The notes under the pieces are model-generated. The model did not search any database, had not been told where the DNA came from, and was given only the letters and a program-made list of their open reading frames with translations. This document shows, piece by piece, positions 53,446-60,914 of a DNA stretch of 64,000 nucleotides. Made by a program: the position numbers and the translations under genes. How positions within the stretch are numbered: position 1 is the stretch's first letter; each line of letters starts with the position of its first letter. The stretch is from assembly GCF_001191005.1 (NCBI RefSeq), contig NZ_CP012201.1, positions 3,472,001-3,536,000 on the forward strand, in the 5' to 3' direction. The DNA is from Massilia sp. NR 4-1. GTDB taxonomy: Bacteria > Pseudomonadota > Gammaproteobacteria > Burkholderiales > Burkholderiaceae_D.

Positions 53446-54552
53446 TCAGTACATGCGGCCGGGGTTGAAGATGCCGGCCGGGTCGAAGGCCAGCTTCAGG
53501 CGTTCATGGATGCGCGCCACGGCCGGCTGCAGTGGATGGAACACCGATGGCGCATCCTGCGGCGCGGCATCGCGCCGGTACAGGGTGGCATGGCCGCCCG
53601 CCGCCGCCACGCTGCGGCGGATGCGATCCGCATCGGCGTCGGCCGCCTTGAGCCAGCGCTGCGCGCCGCCCCATTCGATCAGCTGTTCGCCACGCAGAAC
53701 CTGGGCGCTGGCGGCCGGCGGCAGCGCCAGCCGCCACAGCGCGCCGCCGCTGAAATACTCGTGCGTCTGGTCGCGCAAAGCCGCCCAGAACGCCGCGCCG
53801 TCGTCCAGCGGCGCGCCGCCCAGACGGCGCAAGGCCGCCTGCACCGCCGCTTCGGCGCCGGACAGGCGCACGGTCAGGACATCCCGATGCCAGCAGGAGG
53901 CCGAGATGGGCAACGGCTGCCCGGCCCACTCGTTCAGATAACGCAGGGCGCCAATTTCGTCCATCTCGAAGCGGATGGTCGCCTCGCGCGGCGGCAGCGG
54001 CAGCACTTTCAGCGAAACCTGCGTAATCAGCCCCAGCGTGCCGAGCGAACCGGCCAGCAGGCGCGCGACGTCGTAGCCCGCGACATTCTTCATGACCTGG
54101 CCGCCGAAGTTGAGCACCTCTCCGCGCCCATCCAGCAGCTGTGCGCCCAGCACGAAGTCGCGCACGGCGCCGGCACTGGCGCGGCGTGGCCCCGAAAGGC
54201 CCGCCGCTACCACGCCGCCGATGGTGCCGCCGTCGCGCAGCCCGGGAACCCGCGCCGCACCGGCATCCGCGCTGCCGCCTTGGCTGAAGCGCGGCGGCTC
54301 GAAAGCCAGCATCTGCCCGTGCTGCGCCAGCAAGGCTTCGATCTCGGCCAGCGGCGTGCCGCAGCGCGCCGTGATGACCAGCTCCGTCGGTTCGTAGTCC
54401 ACCACGCCGGAGTAGGAGCGCGTGTCGAGCACCTCGCCTTGCAGGCTTTGCCCGTACCAATCCTTGCTGCCGCCGCCGCGCAGGCGCAGCGGCGACTGCT
54501 GCGCCGTGGCCGCGTGGATGCGTTCAATGAAACCCGCCAGTATCGACTGCAA
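53446..54552 (-). CDS. glcE: Glycolate oxidase FAD-binding subunit
   Basis: A 368-residue FAD-binding subunit of glycolate oxidase, with the PCMH-type fold: LRLRGGGSKDWYG near the N-terminus, TIGGVVAAGLSGPRRASAGA and VMKNVAGYDVARL. The best start is a TTG at 54552 with AGGAG five bases upstream. It lies between glcD and glcF with gaps of ten and four bases. Confidence 0.93.
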   Translation of the reverse strand: MQSILAGFIERIHAATAQQSPLRLRGGGSKDWYGQSLQGEVLDTRSYSGVVDYEPTELVITARCGTPLAEIEALLAQHGQMLAFEPPRFSQGGSADAGAARVPGLRDGGTIGGVVAAGLSGPRRASAGAVRDFVLGAQLLDGRGEVLNFGGQVMKNVAGYDVARLLAGSLGTLGLITQVSLKVLPLPPREATIRFEMDEIGALRYLNEWAGQPLPISASCWHRDVLTVRLSGAEAAVQAALRRLGGAPLDDGAAFWAALRDQTHEYFSGGALWRLALPPAASAQVLRGEQLIEWGGAQRWLKAADADADRIRRSVAAAGGHATLYRRDAAPQDAPSVFHPLQPAVARIHERLKLAFDPAGIFNPGRMY

Positions 54553-54562
54553 AATCGCTCCT

Positions 54563-56053
54563 TCAGAAACGCGGCAGGCCGGCGTGCGGCAGGACGCCGC
54601 CCGTGACCCGCATCTTGCCGAATTCCGCGCAGCGGTTCAGCGTGGGGATGGCCTTGTTGGGATTGAGCAGTCCGGGCGGATCGAAAGCGCGCTTGAGGCC
54701 AAAGAAGGCTTCCAGCTCGGCCGCCTTGAACTGGGCGCACATGGAATCGATCTTTTCGATGCCCACACCATGCTCGCCGGTGATGGTGCCGCCCACTTCC
54801 ACGCACAGGGCCAGGATCTCGGCGCCAAAGGCTTCAGCGCGCTGCAGCTCGTCCGGCTGGTTGGCGTCGAACAGGATCAGCGGGTGCAGATTGCCATCGC
54901 CCGCGTGGAAGACATTGGCGCAGCGCAGCCCGTACCTGCCCTCCATCTCGGCGATGCCGCTCAGCACCCGCGCCAGATGCTTGCGCGGGATGGTGCCGTC
55001 CATGCAGTAATAGTCGGGCGAGATGCGGCCCGCCGCCGGGAAGGCGTTCTTGCGGCCGGACCAGAAGCGCATTCTTTCCTGCTCACTGGACGAGACCTGG
55101 ATCGCGCCGGCGCCCGCCCCTTCCAGCACCGCCTTCATGCGCGCGATCTCCTCCTCCACCTCTTCCGGCGTGCCGTCCGCCTCGCACAGCAGAATGGCGG
55201 CGGCCCCGGTATCGTAGCCGGCCTGCACGAAAGGCTCGACCATGCGCACCGAGGTCTGGTCCATCATCTCCAGCCCGGCCGGGATGATGCCGGCCGCGAT
55301 CACCTGCGCCACGGCATTGCCGCCCGCCACCACGCTGTCGAAGGACGCCATGATGACGCGCGCCACGGCCGGCTTGGGCACCAGCTTGACCGTCACCTCG
55401 GTGACGATGCCGAGCATGCCTTCCGAACCGATGAAGGCGGCCAGCAGGTCCAGGCCCGGCGCGTCGAGCGCCTCGCCGCCCAGCTCCACCACATCGCCCT
55501 CGATGGTGGCCATGCGCACGCGCAGCACATTGTGCACCGTCAGTCCGTATTTCAGGCAATGCACGCCGCCCGAATTCTCGGCCACATTGCCGCCGATGGT
55601 ACAGGCGATCTGCGAGGACGGGTCGGGCGCGTAATACAGGCCATACGGCACCGCCGCATCCGAAATCGCCAGGTTGCGCACGCCCGGCTGCACCACCGCC
55701 GTGCGCGAATAGGCGTCCAGGCGCACGATGCGGTTCAGGCGCGCGGTGGACAGCACCACCCCATCGGCAATCGGCATCGCCCCGCCCGACAGGCCGGTGC
55801 CGGCGCCACGCGGCACGATGGGCACCTGCATGTCGCGGCAGACCTTGAGCACGGCCAGCACTTCCTCCTCCGAATGCGGCAGGGCCACCACCATGGGCGG
55901 CTGGCGGTAGGCCGACAGGCCGTCGCATTCATAGGGACGGGTGTCCTCCAGTTCGGACAGGATGCTCGCTGGCGGCAATACCGCGCGCAGGGCCGCCGCG
56001 ACGCTCTGCTGGCGCGCGGCGCTGAAGGCCGGCTGGGGTCTGGCAAGAGTCAT
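54563..56053 (-). CDS. glcD: Glycolate oxidase catalytic FAD subunit
   Basis: A 496-residue flavoprotein that oxidises glycolate to glyoxylate. It has the FAD-binding region IVPRGAGTGLSGGAMPIADG, TIGGNVAENSGGVHCLKYG and the C-terminal catalytic block NVFHAGDGNLHPLILFD with GTITGEHGVGIEK. The start at 56053 gives the normal family length; the open frame continues upstream but without support. It is the first gene of the glc operon, divergent from the adenosyltransferase. Confidence 0.96.
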   Translation of the reverse strand: MTLARPQPAFSAARQQSVAAALRAVLPPASILSELEDTRPYECDGLSAYRQPPMVVALPHSEEEVLAVLKVCRDMQVPIVPRGAGTGLSGGAMPIADGVVLSTARLNRIVRLDAYSRTAVVQPGVRNLAISDAAVPYGLYYAPDPSSQIACTIGGNVAENSGGVHCLKYGLTVHNVLRVRMATIEGDVVELGGEALDAPGLDLLAAFIGSEGMLGIVTEVTVKLVPKPAVARVIMASFDSVVAGGNAVAQVIAAGIIPAGLEMMDQTSVRMVEPFVQAGYDTGAAAILLCEADGTPEEVEEEIARMKAVLEGAGAGAIQVSSSEQERMRFWSGRKNAFPAAGRISPDYYCMDGTIPRKHLARVLSGIAEMEGRYGLRCANVFHAGDGNLHPLILFDANQPDELQRAEAFGAEILALCVEVGGTITGEHGVGIEKIDSMCAQFKAAELEAFFGLKRAFDPPGLLNPNKAIPTLNRCAEFGKMRVTGGVLPHAGLPRF

Positions 56054-56183
56054 GGATTCGTCGTGAAAACGCAGGTCGAACCCCGATTGTATGTTCAAAA
56101 ACGCAAGCCGGGCGAAAAGCCGGGGCGTGGACGGCGATTTTGTCGTATCCTCCCAGCATTCATAAACGCGCAAGGAAGACACC

Positions 56184-56738
56184 ATGGGCAATCGACTTTC
56201 GAAAATCGCCACCCGCACCGGCGACAACGGCACCACCGGCCTGGGCGACGGCAGCCGCACCGGCAAGGACAGCGTGCGGGTGCACGCCATGGGCGATGTG
56301 GACGAGCTGAATTCGACCATCGGCCTGCTGCTGTGCGAAGCCATGCCGGATGAGATGCGCGAAGAGCTGGTGATGATACAGCACGACCTGTTCGACCTGG
56401 GCGGGGAGTTGTGCATTCCCGGCTACCAGATGATCAAGGAAGAGCATGTCGAGCGCCTCGACGCGCTGCTGGAAAAGTACAACGCCACCCTGCCGGCGCT
56501 GACCGAATTCATTTTGCCGGCCGGTTCGCGTGCCGCGTCGATCGCGCATGTGTGCCGCACCGTGTGCCGCCGCGCCGAACGCGCCATCGTCACGCTGGGC
56601 AAGGAAGAGAGCATCCACGACCATCCACGCCAGTATGTGAACCGGCTGTCCGATCTGATGTTCGTACTGGCGCGCGTGCTGAACCGCTTTGCCGGCGGCA
56701 GCGACGTGCTGTGGCGCCACGACCGCAAACGCGGCTAG
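56184..56738 (+). CDS. Cob(I)alamin adenosyltransferase, PduO type
   Basis: A 184-residue enzyme that attaches the adenosyl group to cobalamin. It has the N-terminal ATP-binding motif TRTGDNGTTGLGDGSRTGKD, the conserved VDELNSTIG, and C-terminal VCRRAERAIVTL with YVNRLSDLMFVLAR. AAGGAAG lies upstream of the ATG. The neighbouring small-peptide array is on the opposite strand. Confidence 0.95.
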   Translation: MGNRLSKIATRTGDNGTTGLGDGSRTGKDSVRVHAMGDVDELNSTIGLLLCEAMPDEMREELVMIQHDLFDLGGELCIPGYQMIKEEHVERLDALLEKYNATLPALTEFILPAGSRAASIAHVCRTVCRRAERAIVTLGKEESIHDHPRQYVNRLSDLMFVLARVLNRFAGGSDVLWRHDRKRG

Positions 56739-56742
56739 ACCT

Positions 56743-56775
56743 CAAAAGACGGCGAGCCGGAGTTCCGCCTCGCCG
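56743..56775 (-). terminator. Terminator at the end of the peptide array
   Basis: An interrupted hairpin (CGGCGAG-C-CGG / CCG-C-CTCGCCG with a four-base loop) is followed on the minus strand by TCTTTTG. It lies 16 bases after the stop of the last array gene and is shared with the convergent adenosyltransferase gene. Confidence 0.7.
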
Positions 56776-56791
56776 CCTCGTCTCACGGCGT

Positions 56792-56989
56792 TCAGATGCC
56801 GACACCCCGGCACTTGTTGATGCAAACGCGGTAGGGGGTAAAGCAGACCGACGGGCGCGGATTGCTTTCCATGCAGGCATTGCGTTCGATCAGGCACTGC
56901 TCGCGGCATTCAGCCTCGCTGCCATCGGCCATGGCGTAGGAGCTGGCTGCGGCGCAGGCGAAGAAAAAGAATCCCAATTTCTTAAGCAT
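56792..56989 (-). CDS. Cys-hairpin peptide 1 (array member)
   Basis: A 65-residue exported peptide, class B signal peptide (MLKKLGFFFFACAAASSYA). Mature cysteines at 28, 32, 39, 49, 56, 60 follow the full symmetric 3-6-9-6-3 spacing. The second arm has the common aromatic residue (CFTPYRVC). The ATG at 56989 has GGAG seven bases upstream; a second ATG lies directly before it. It is the last gene of the array, 34 bases after peptide 2. No family was recognised. Confidence 0.88.
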   Translation of the reverse strand: MLKKLGFFFFACAAASSYAMADGSEAECREQCLIERNACMESNPRPSVCFTPYRVCINKCRGVGI

Positions 56990-57023
56990 CATATTTCTCC
57001 TTTTCGAGGACAGGACTGTGGAC

Positions 57024-57200
57024 TTAGCGGGTGCAGCGCTTGATGCAGCGGGCGTACTCGTTGTGGCAGACCGCTCTCGGCGTGCTGCTTGCTTCGCAAC
57101 GTTCCATGCGGCGCTCGCAACTGACCTCGCAGTTGTCGGCAAAGGCGTAGGAGCTGCCCATGGCGCAGGCAAAAATGAAGAGTCCCAGTTTTTTAAACAT
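57024..57200 (-). CDS. Cys-hairpin peptide 2 (array member, 58 aa)
   Basis: A 58-residue exported peptide, short enough to be dropped by many gene finders. It has a class B signal peptide (MFKKLGLFIFACAMGSSYAF). Cysteines at 24, 28, 35, 45, 52, 56 give the exact 3-6-9-6-3 spacing, with arms CERRMERC and CHNEYARC. The mature part is rich in Arg and Glu. It sits 34 bases upstream of peptide 1 and 75 bases downstream of peptide 3 on the same strand. Confidence 0.87.
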   Translation of the reverse strand: MFKKLGLFIFACAMGSSYAFADNCEVSCERRMERCEASSTPRAVCHNEYARCIKRCTR

Positions 57201-57275
57201 CTTATGTTCCGTTCATGAATAATTGAGGATGGTGCCGTCGCGCTTGGCCAAGGCCAAGGCGATCATTAGCTGTGC

Positions 57276-57461
57276 TTAGGAGCAGTTCGTGATGCAATCG
57301 GAGTACTGTTCCGCACACTGGTCCTGAGGCTTGCCGCTGTTGATGCAGCCCTTGTATTGGGTGAAGCAGAAAGAGTCGCAGAAAGGCGGACGCGCGGTGG
57401 CGACAGTTGCCGACAGGGCGGTCGCGGTGGCAAACAGGAACAACGCTAGTTTCTTGTACAT
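57276..57461 (-). CDS. Cys-hairpin peptide 3 (array member)
   Basis: A 61-residue exported peptide with a class A signal peptide (MYKKLALFLFATATALSATV then ATA, mature part starting RPPFC). Cysteines at 28, 32, 39, 49, 56, 60 give 3-6-9-6-3, with aromatic arms CFTQYKGC and CAEQYSDC and a Gly/Pro turn. GGAATCAGT precedes the ATG at 57461. The next gene upstream is the frameshifted copy, whose terminator lies between the two. Confidence 0.88.
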   Translation of the reverse strand: MYKKLALFLFATATALSATVATARPPFCDSFCFTQYKGCINSGKPQDQCAEQYSDCITNCS

Positions 57462-57510
57462 ACTGATTCCTTTGTCAAAGAGAGAAAACAAACCCTAAGG
57501 CCGGAACGGT

Positions 57511-57548
57511 AAAAACCCGGCTGGCCTGTGCCCTGCTGCGCCAGCCGG
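57511..57548 (-). terminator. Intrinsic terminator inside the peptide array
   Basis: On the minus strand a nine-base-pair stem (CCGGCTGGC / GCCAGCCGG, 14-base loop) is followed by five T residues, 15 bases after the stop of the frameshifted copy. It divides the array into at least two transcription units. Confidence 0.8.
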
Positions 57549-57562
57549 ATTGGGGCTATGCC

Positions 57563-57735
57563 TCAGGGACAACGCTGGATACAGGTGCGCAGCTTGACCC
57601 AGCAGCCTGCCTGGCCTGCATTGCTGCAGGACTGGAAGTTCTCATGACAGATTTGTTCACAGGCCGACGTGGCATTCGCCGTGCCGTAAGCCGTGCTCAA
57701 ACCCAGCGCAAATATGAATGTGATTTTTTCAGCAT
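57563..57735 (-). pseudogene. Cys-hairpin peptide 4, frameshifted copy
   Basis: The ATG at 57735 begins MLKK, but the run of A has six bases where the otherwise similar peptide at 60304 has seven. The normal frame is lost at codon 4-5 and closes after about 12 codons. Restoring one A gives ITFIFALGLSTAYGTANA and six cysteines spaced 3-6-7-6-3 with arms CHENFQSC and CWVKLRTC, to the stop at 57563. It could be a true pseudogene, a slippage site, or a homopolymer sequencing error. Confidence 0.8.
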
Positions 57736-57772
57736 GACGACCCCAGATCGTGGTGAATGATAGATAGCGCGC

Positions 57773-57961
57773 TCACACACAGTCTGAAGCCAGGCATTCT
57801 TGCTGCTCCAGCTTACACTGGGCCTGAGGGTTGCCTTGCTTGATGCAAGCGCTGTACATGGCGCGGCAGAAGCTTACGCAAAACGGGGGCTGGGCAGTAG
57901 CCAGGGACGCCGACAGCGTAGTGGCGGCGGCAAACAGGAACAGCGCGAGCTTTTTGTACAT
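57773..57961 (-). CDS. Cys-hairpin peptide 5 (array member)
   Basis: A 62-residue exported peptide, class A signal peptide (MYKKLALFLFAAATTLSASL then ATA). Cysteines at 28, 32, 39, 49, 56, 61 give 3-6-9-6-4: the last interval is one residue longer (CLASDC). This is the only member with that change. AGGAGACACC lies upstream of the ATG. It ends 37 bases before the start of the frameshifted copy and begins 88 bases after peptide 6. Confidence 0.87.
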   Translation of the reverse strand: MYKKLALFLFAAATTLSASLATAQPPFCVSFCRAMYSACIKQGNPQAQCKLEQQECLASDCV

Positions 57962-58049
57962 GGTGTCTCCTTTCTTATGGTTGAAATAGACCCGGAAGCG
58001 CTGCGCCGCCTGGCCTGCAGCATAGGCGCCGCAGGCCAGGCGGAATGAC

Positions 58050-58247
58050 TCAGGGCGGCGGATAGCGGCAATCGCGGTTGCACTGCAGGAGCTCGCGGCG
58101 GCAAGCTGCTGGATCAATGCCCGCGTCGAGGCAATCGCTGTAATCGAGGCGGCACTGGGCCAGGCAGGCGCCGGGGGCGGCGATGCTGATCGATGCCGAC
58201 AGCGCGGCAGCGGCGGTGAACAGGAACACGGCAAGTTTCTTGAACAT
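58050..58247 (-). CDS. Cys-hairpin peptide 6 (array member)
   Basis: A 65-residue exported peptide, class A-like signal peptide (MFKKLAVFLFTAAAALSASI then SIA). Cysteines at 28, 32, 39, 49, 56, 60 give 3-6-9-6-3, with arms CRLDYSDC and CRRELLQC and a Pro-rich tail (RYPPP). AAGGAG precedes the ATG at 58247. It is separated from peptide 7 upstream by 116 bases that include a hairpin. Confidence 0.88.
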   Translation of the reverse strand: MFKKLAVFLFTAAAALSASISIAAPGACLAQCRLDYSDCLDAGIDPAACRRELLQCNRDCRYPPP

Positions 58248-58331
58248 GGAACGCTCCTTCGGATGGGGTTCAGGAACCGAAATCACTGCGGCCGATACAG
58301 CACCGCGCCAATTTTCAAAAGACGCTTCACA

Positions 58332-58355
58332 GAGACTGGCGCCAGCGCCAGTCTC
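58332..58355. terminator. Hairpin after peptide 7
   Basis: A perfect 11-base inverted repeat GAGACTGGCGC-CA-GCGCCAGTCTC lies eight bases after the peptide 7 stop. On the minus strand the T-rich tail is displaced (CGTCTTTTG), so it may be a weak terminator or an RNA-stabilising stem. Confidence 0.5.
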
Positions 58356-58363
58356 CCGTACCC

Positions 58364-58561
58364 TTAGGGAATCTGGATGCCGCAGGCTTGCAGACATCTC
58401 CAATAGTTCTCCTCGCAGGTTTCCTGATTGGCGTTAGGATTGCCGTTGCAATGGTTATGCTCGTAATAGCACATATTGCATGGATCGAAGCTGGCGCTGG
58501 CCAAGGACGAGGACAGTGCGGCAACGGCGGCAAATACGAACAGGGCAAATTTCTTGTGCAT
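58364..58561 (-). CDS. Cys-hairpin peptide 7 (array member, CX2C variant)
   Basis: A 65-residue exported peptide, class A-like signal peptide (MHKKFALFVFAAVAALSSSL). Cysteines at 28, 31, 38, 49, 56, 60 give 2-6-10-6-3: the first pair is CX2C and the turn is ten residues. The lost residue in the first arm and the gained one in the turn compensate, so the second arm keeps the usual position. His is frequent in arm 1 (CYYEHNHC), which hints at possible metal binding. GAGATC precedes the ATG. Confidence 0.86.
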   Translation of the reverse strand: MHKKFALFVFAAVAALSSSLASASFDPCNMCYYEHNHCNGNPNANQETCEENYWRCLQACGIQIP

Positions 58562-58617
58562 ATTGATCTCACTGAATAAAGTTGAAGAGCGGAGCGTACA
58601 GTGGCTGCAATATCACC

Positions 58618-58824
58618 TTATTGGCCGATAGCCCGGCAACGATCGATGCAGCGGCTGTACTCGGAAAAGCAGTTGGAAGGTTTCGGTTCCTGGTCCACGC
58701 ACTCGAAGCGGTCGTACAGGCATTGCTGACGGCACTCGGTCTGAGCGAGCGTTTCGGAGCTGCTCACCGCATAGGACGAGCCGGCGGCACAGGCAAAGAG
58801 GAAGAAGGCCAGTTTCTTGAACAT
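58618..58824 (-). CDS. Cys-hairpin peptide 8 (array member)
   Basis: A 68-residue peptide with the class B signal peptide MFKKLAFFLFACAAGSSYAV and the longest N-terminal mature extension of the array (SSSETLAQTE). Cysteines at 31, 35, 42, 52, 59, 63 follow 3-6-9-6-3, with arms CLYDRFEC and CFSEYSRC. It lies immediately downstream of the embedded LysR gene (46 bases) and may be read from the same transcript. Confidence 0.88.
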   Translation of the reverse strand: MFKKLAFFLFACAAGSSYAVSSSETLAQTECRQQCLYDRFECVDQEPKPSNCFSEYSRCIDRCRAIGQ

Positions 58825-58870
58825 CGTTTTTTCCTTTCATTGATGGTTGTACTACAAACGCAGCCGCGAA

Positions 58871-59767
58871 TTACTCCATTCCCGGCATCTTTTGCAGCCA
58901 GCGCTGCAACTCCTCGATAAACATGCGCGCCCTGGCCGGCTGGTAACGGCGCGAGGGGTACAGCAGATGCAGTTCCTGCGCCTCACCGCGCCACTTCGGC
59001 ATCACGTGGCGCAGCTGGCGCGCCGCCACCAGATCGTGCACCAGCCAGGCCGGGCAAAGGGCGATGCCACTGCCCTGCAACAGGCTGTCGCGGATGGCCA
59101 GCGCATTGTTGACCCGGTAGCGGCCCTGCGTCTGCACCGCCACCTCGCGCTCGCCGTTACTTAAAACGACGCTGCCGCTGCCGCTCCACGCATAGCGGAT
59201 ATAGTTGTGCTGCGCCAGTTCCTGCGGATGGCGCGGCGCCGGATGGCGGCGCAGATACGCCGGCGACGCCACCAGCCAGCGCGGCGAGCTGCCGACGCGG
59301 CGCGCCACGGCGTTCTGCGGCAGGTCGCGGCCATGGCGCAGCACCACATCGACGCCCTCCTCCACCATATCGACCATGCGGTCGTTCAGGATCAATTCCA
59401 CCTCCATGGCCGGATAGCGGCGCAGGAAATCCTGCACAAAGCCATTCAAGCTGAACTGCCCCAGCGCCACCGGCGCATTCACGCGCAGCAGGCCGGAACT
59501 GGCGGCGCCTTCGCCGCGCACATCGGCCACGGCTTCGGCATATTCATCCAGCACGGCCTTGGCGCGCTCGTAAAAGCGCCGGCCCTGCGCCGTGGCGCTC
59601 AGGCTGGCCGTGCTGCGTTCCAGCAGGCGCACGCCGAGATCGTCCTCCAGCGCGGCCAGCACCTTGCTCACCGTGGGCTGGGTCGTATCCTGTTCGCGGG
59701 CGACAGCGGAAAAACTGCCCAGCTCCACCGCCCTTACAAAGAAATGCAATGATCGTATTGTGTCCAT
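58871..59767 (-). CDS. LysR-family regulator embedded in the peptide array
   Basis: A 298-residue LysR protein. The N-terminal helix-turn-helix runs from MDTIRSLHFFVRAVELGSFS to TTQPTVSKVLAALEDDLGVR. The effector domain includes LRVNAPVALGQFSLNGFVQD and ends near RMFIEELQRWLQKM. The array genes lie in the same direction on both sides, 46 bases downstream and 70 bases upstream, so it is a natural candidate to control them. The start at 59767 is preferred; an ATG six bases upstream is possible. Confidence 0.92.
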   Translation of the reverse strand: MDTIRSLHFFVRAVELGSFSAVAREQDTTQPTVSKVLAALEDDLGVRLLERSTASLSATAQGRRFYERAKAVLDEYAEAVADVRGEGAASSGLLRVNAPVALGQFSLNGFVQDFLRRYPAMEVELILNDRMVDMVEEGVDVVLRHGRDLPQNAVARRVGSSPRWLVASPAYLRRHPAPRHPQELAQHNYIRYAWSGSGSVVLSNGEREVAVQTQGRYRVNNALAIRDSLLQGSGIALCPAWLVHDLVAARQLRHVMPKWRGEAQELHLLYPSRRYQPARARMFIEELQRWLQKMPGME

Positions 59768-59837
59768 AGCCATCCATCATTCGTTTTTGGAATGATAGCA
59801 GCCATGGACACGGCTGCTTTCCGCTTCCAGCGCTTCC

Positions 59838-60020
59838 TTACAGCGGGCACCTGGCCAGGCACTGGCGCAGAATGCGGGCGCAGATAGGCGGTTTGGTGCC
59901 CAGGTCCAGGCAGTACTGCTGATCTTCGTAGCACATTTCCTGGCAATCGTTGGCGCTGGCGAAGGAGGCCGACAGGGCGGCTGCGGCGGCGAACATGAAG
60001 ATGGCGGCTTTTTTGTACAT
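59838..60020 (-). CDS. Cys-hairpin peptide 9 (array member)
   Basis: A 60-residue exported peptide, class A-like signal peptide (MYKKAAIFMFAAAAALSASF then ASA). Cysteines at 26, 30, 37, 47, 54, 58 give 3-6-9-6-3, with arms CYEDQQYC and CARILRQC. AGGGAATCCC lies upstream of the ATG. It is the first array gene upstream of the LysR gene and is 41 bases from peptide 10. Confidence 0.88.
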   Translation of the reverse strand: MYKKAAIFMFAAAAALSASFASANDCQEMCYEDQQYCLDLGTKPPICARILRQCLARCPL

Positions 60021-60061
60021 GGGATTCCCTTTCTATTGAGAGAAGAAAAAAAGTACCTGGC

Positions 60062-60256
60062 TCAATAACTACCTTGGCATGCTTCCATGCAGCTCTCGTA
60101 CACCCGCGTGCAGTATTTGACGAGGTAGGGGCTGAGCGGATGCGTGGCATAGCAGACGTTGACCTCGCCTTGGCAGGTTTCACGGCAATCCGGTTCCGCC
60201 ATTGCGTAAGAGCTGCCCATCGCCAGTGCAAAGACAAAAAGAACTTTCTTAATCAT
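60062..60256 (-). CDS. Cys-hairpin peptide 10 (array member, long turn)
   Basis: A 64-residue exported peptide, class B signal peptide (MIKKVLFVFALAMGSSYAMA). Cysteines at 24, 28, 35, 49, 56, 60 give 3-6-13-6-3. The 13-residue turn (YATHPLSPYLVKY) is the longest of the set, while both arms keep their spacing, as expected if only the loop can vary. AAGGAAG lies upstream of the ATG. Confidence 0.87.
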   Translation of the reverse strand: MIKKVLFVFALAMGSSYAMAEPDCRETCQGEVNVCYATHPLSPYLVKYCTRVYESCMEACQGSY

Positions 60257-60303
60257 TTTCTTCCTTTGTATGCTTGGTTAATACAAAGCGGACCACGGGG
60301 AGA

Positions 60304-60483
60304 TCAATACTCGCAACGGCGCCAGCATTCCTCGTAGATCCGATCGCACAGGCCAGCGCGCACGCCGCGCTCCAGGCAACCGTGATACTCCGAAAGACAC
60401 AGGCTGCAATCCTCTTCGGCACTCGCCGCGCCGTAAGCCATGCTCAGGCCCAGCGCAAATATGAATGTAATTTTTTTCAGCAT
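60304..60483 (-). CDS. Cys-hairpin peptide 11 (array member, CX2C variant)
   Basis: A 59-residue exported peptide, class B signal peptide (MLKKITFIFALGLSMAYGAA). Cysteines at 26, 29, 36, 46, 53, 57 give 2-6-9-6-3, with arms CLSEYHGC and CDRIYEEC. The DNA of its first codons nearly matches the frameshifted copy at 57563-57735, but with seven A residues intact, which makes it the reference for that defect. It lies 11 bases after peptide 12. Confidence 0.87.
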   Translation of the reverse strand: MLKKITFIFALGLSMAYGAASAEEDCSLCLSEYHGCLERGVRAGLCDRIYEECWRRCEY

Positions 60484-60494
60484 CGTGGCCTCAC

Positions 60495-60692
60495 TTAGTC
60501 GCGCGACGGGTGGCACTGCTCCCGGCACGCGCTCCATTCAGCCGCGCATTCGGACGCTGGAGCGCCGCTATCGATGCAAGCCCTATGGTTTTCATTGCAC
60601 ATCGTCTCGCACAGTGGCGGCCGTGCAGTAGCGATGGATGCCGACAGGGCCGCAGCGGCGGCGAATACGAATAAAGCTGTTTTCTTGAACAT
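60495..60692 (-). CDS. Cys-hairpin peptide 12 (array member)
   Basis: A 65-residue exported peptide, class A signal peptide (MFKKTALFVFAAAAALSASI then ATA; mature start RPPLC as in peptides 3 and 5). Cysteines at 28, 32, 39, 49, 56, 60 give 3-6-9-6-3, with arms CNENHRAC and CAAEWSAC. It lies only 14 bases downstream of peptide 13 and 11 upstream of peptide 11, so these are almost certainly one transcript. Confidence 0.88.
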   Translation of the reverse strand: MFKKTALFVFAAAAALSASIATARPPLCETMCNENHRACIDSGAPASECAAEWSACREQCHPSRD

Positions 60693-60706
60693 TTTTATCT
60701 CCTTAA

Positions 60707-60892
60707 TCAATGCTGCGGATATGCGCAGCACCGGAGCAAGATGGAACGGCACTCCACCACATCATTGCCGGCGCTGATGCAGGCATGGTAGTCGACATAG
60801 CACTGGGGGTGGCAATCGGGACGTGCGGTGGCGAGCGATGCCGACAGGGCGGTGGCGGCGGCAAACACAAACAAGGCTAATTTCTTGAACAT
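60707..60892 (-). CDS. Cys-hairpin peptide 13 (array member, terminal CC variant)
   Basis: A 61-residue exported peptide, class A signal peptide (MFKKLALFVFAAATALSASL then ATA). Cysteines at 27, 31, 38, 48, 55, 56 give 3-6-9-6-0: the sixth cysteine directly follows the fifth (RSILLRCC) and the usual distal one is missing. The first-last bridge of the hairpin cannot form in the usual way, so this member may be degenerating or may pair differently. AGGAGAATTCC precedes the ATG. Confidence 0.85.
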   Translation of the reverse strand: MFKKLALFVFAAATALSASLATARPDCHPQCYVDYHACISAGNDVVECRSILLRCCAYPQH

Positions 60893-60914
60893 GGAATTCT
60901 CCTTGGAATCAGGT

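Noticed and set aside
57773..58234. A 153-codon frame containing peptide 5 with a long N-terminal extension
   Set aside because: The extension runs through the intergenic gap and peptide 6; a clear AGGAG and a typical signal-peptide start support the internal ATG at 57961.
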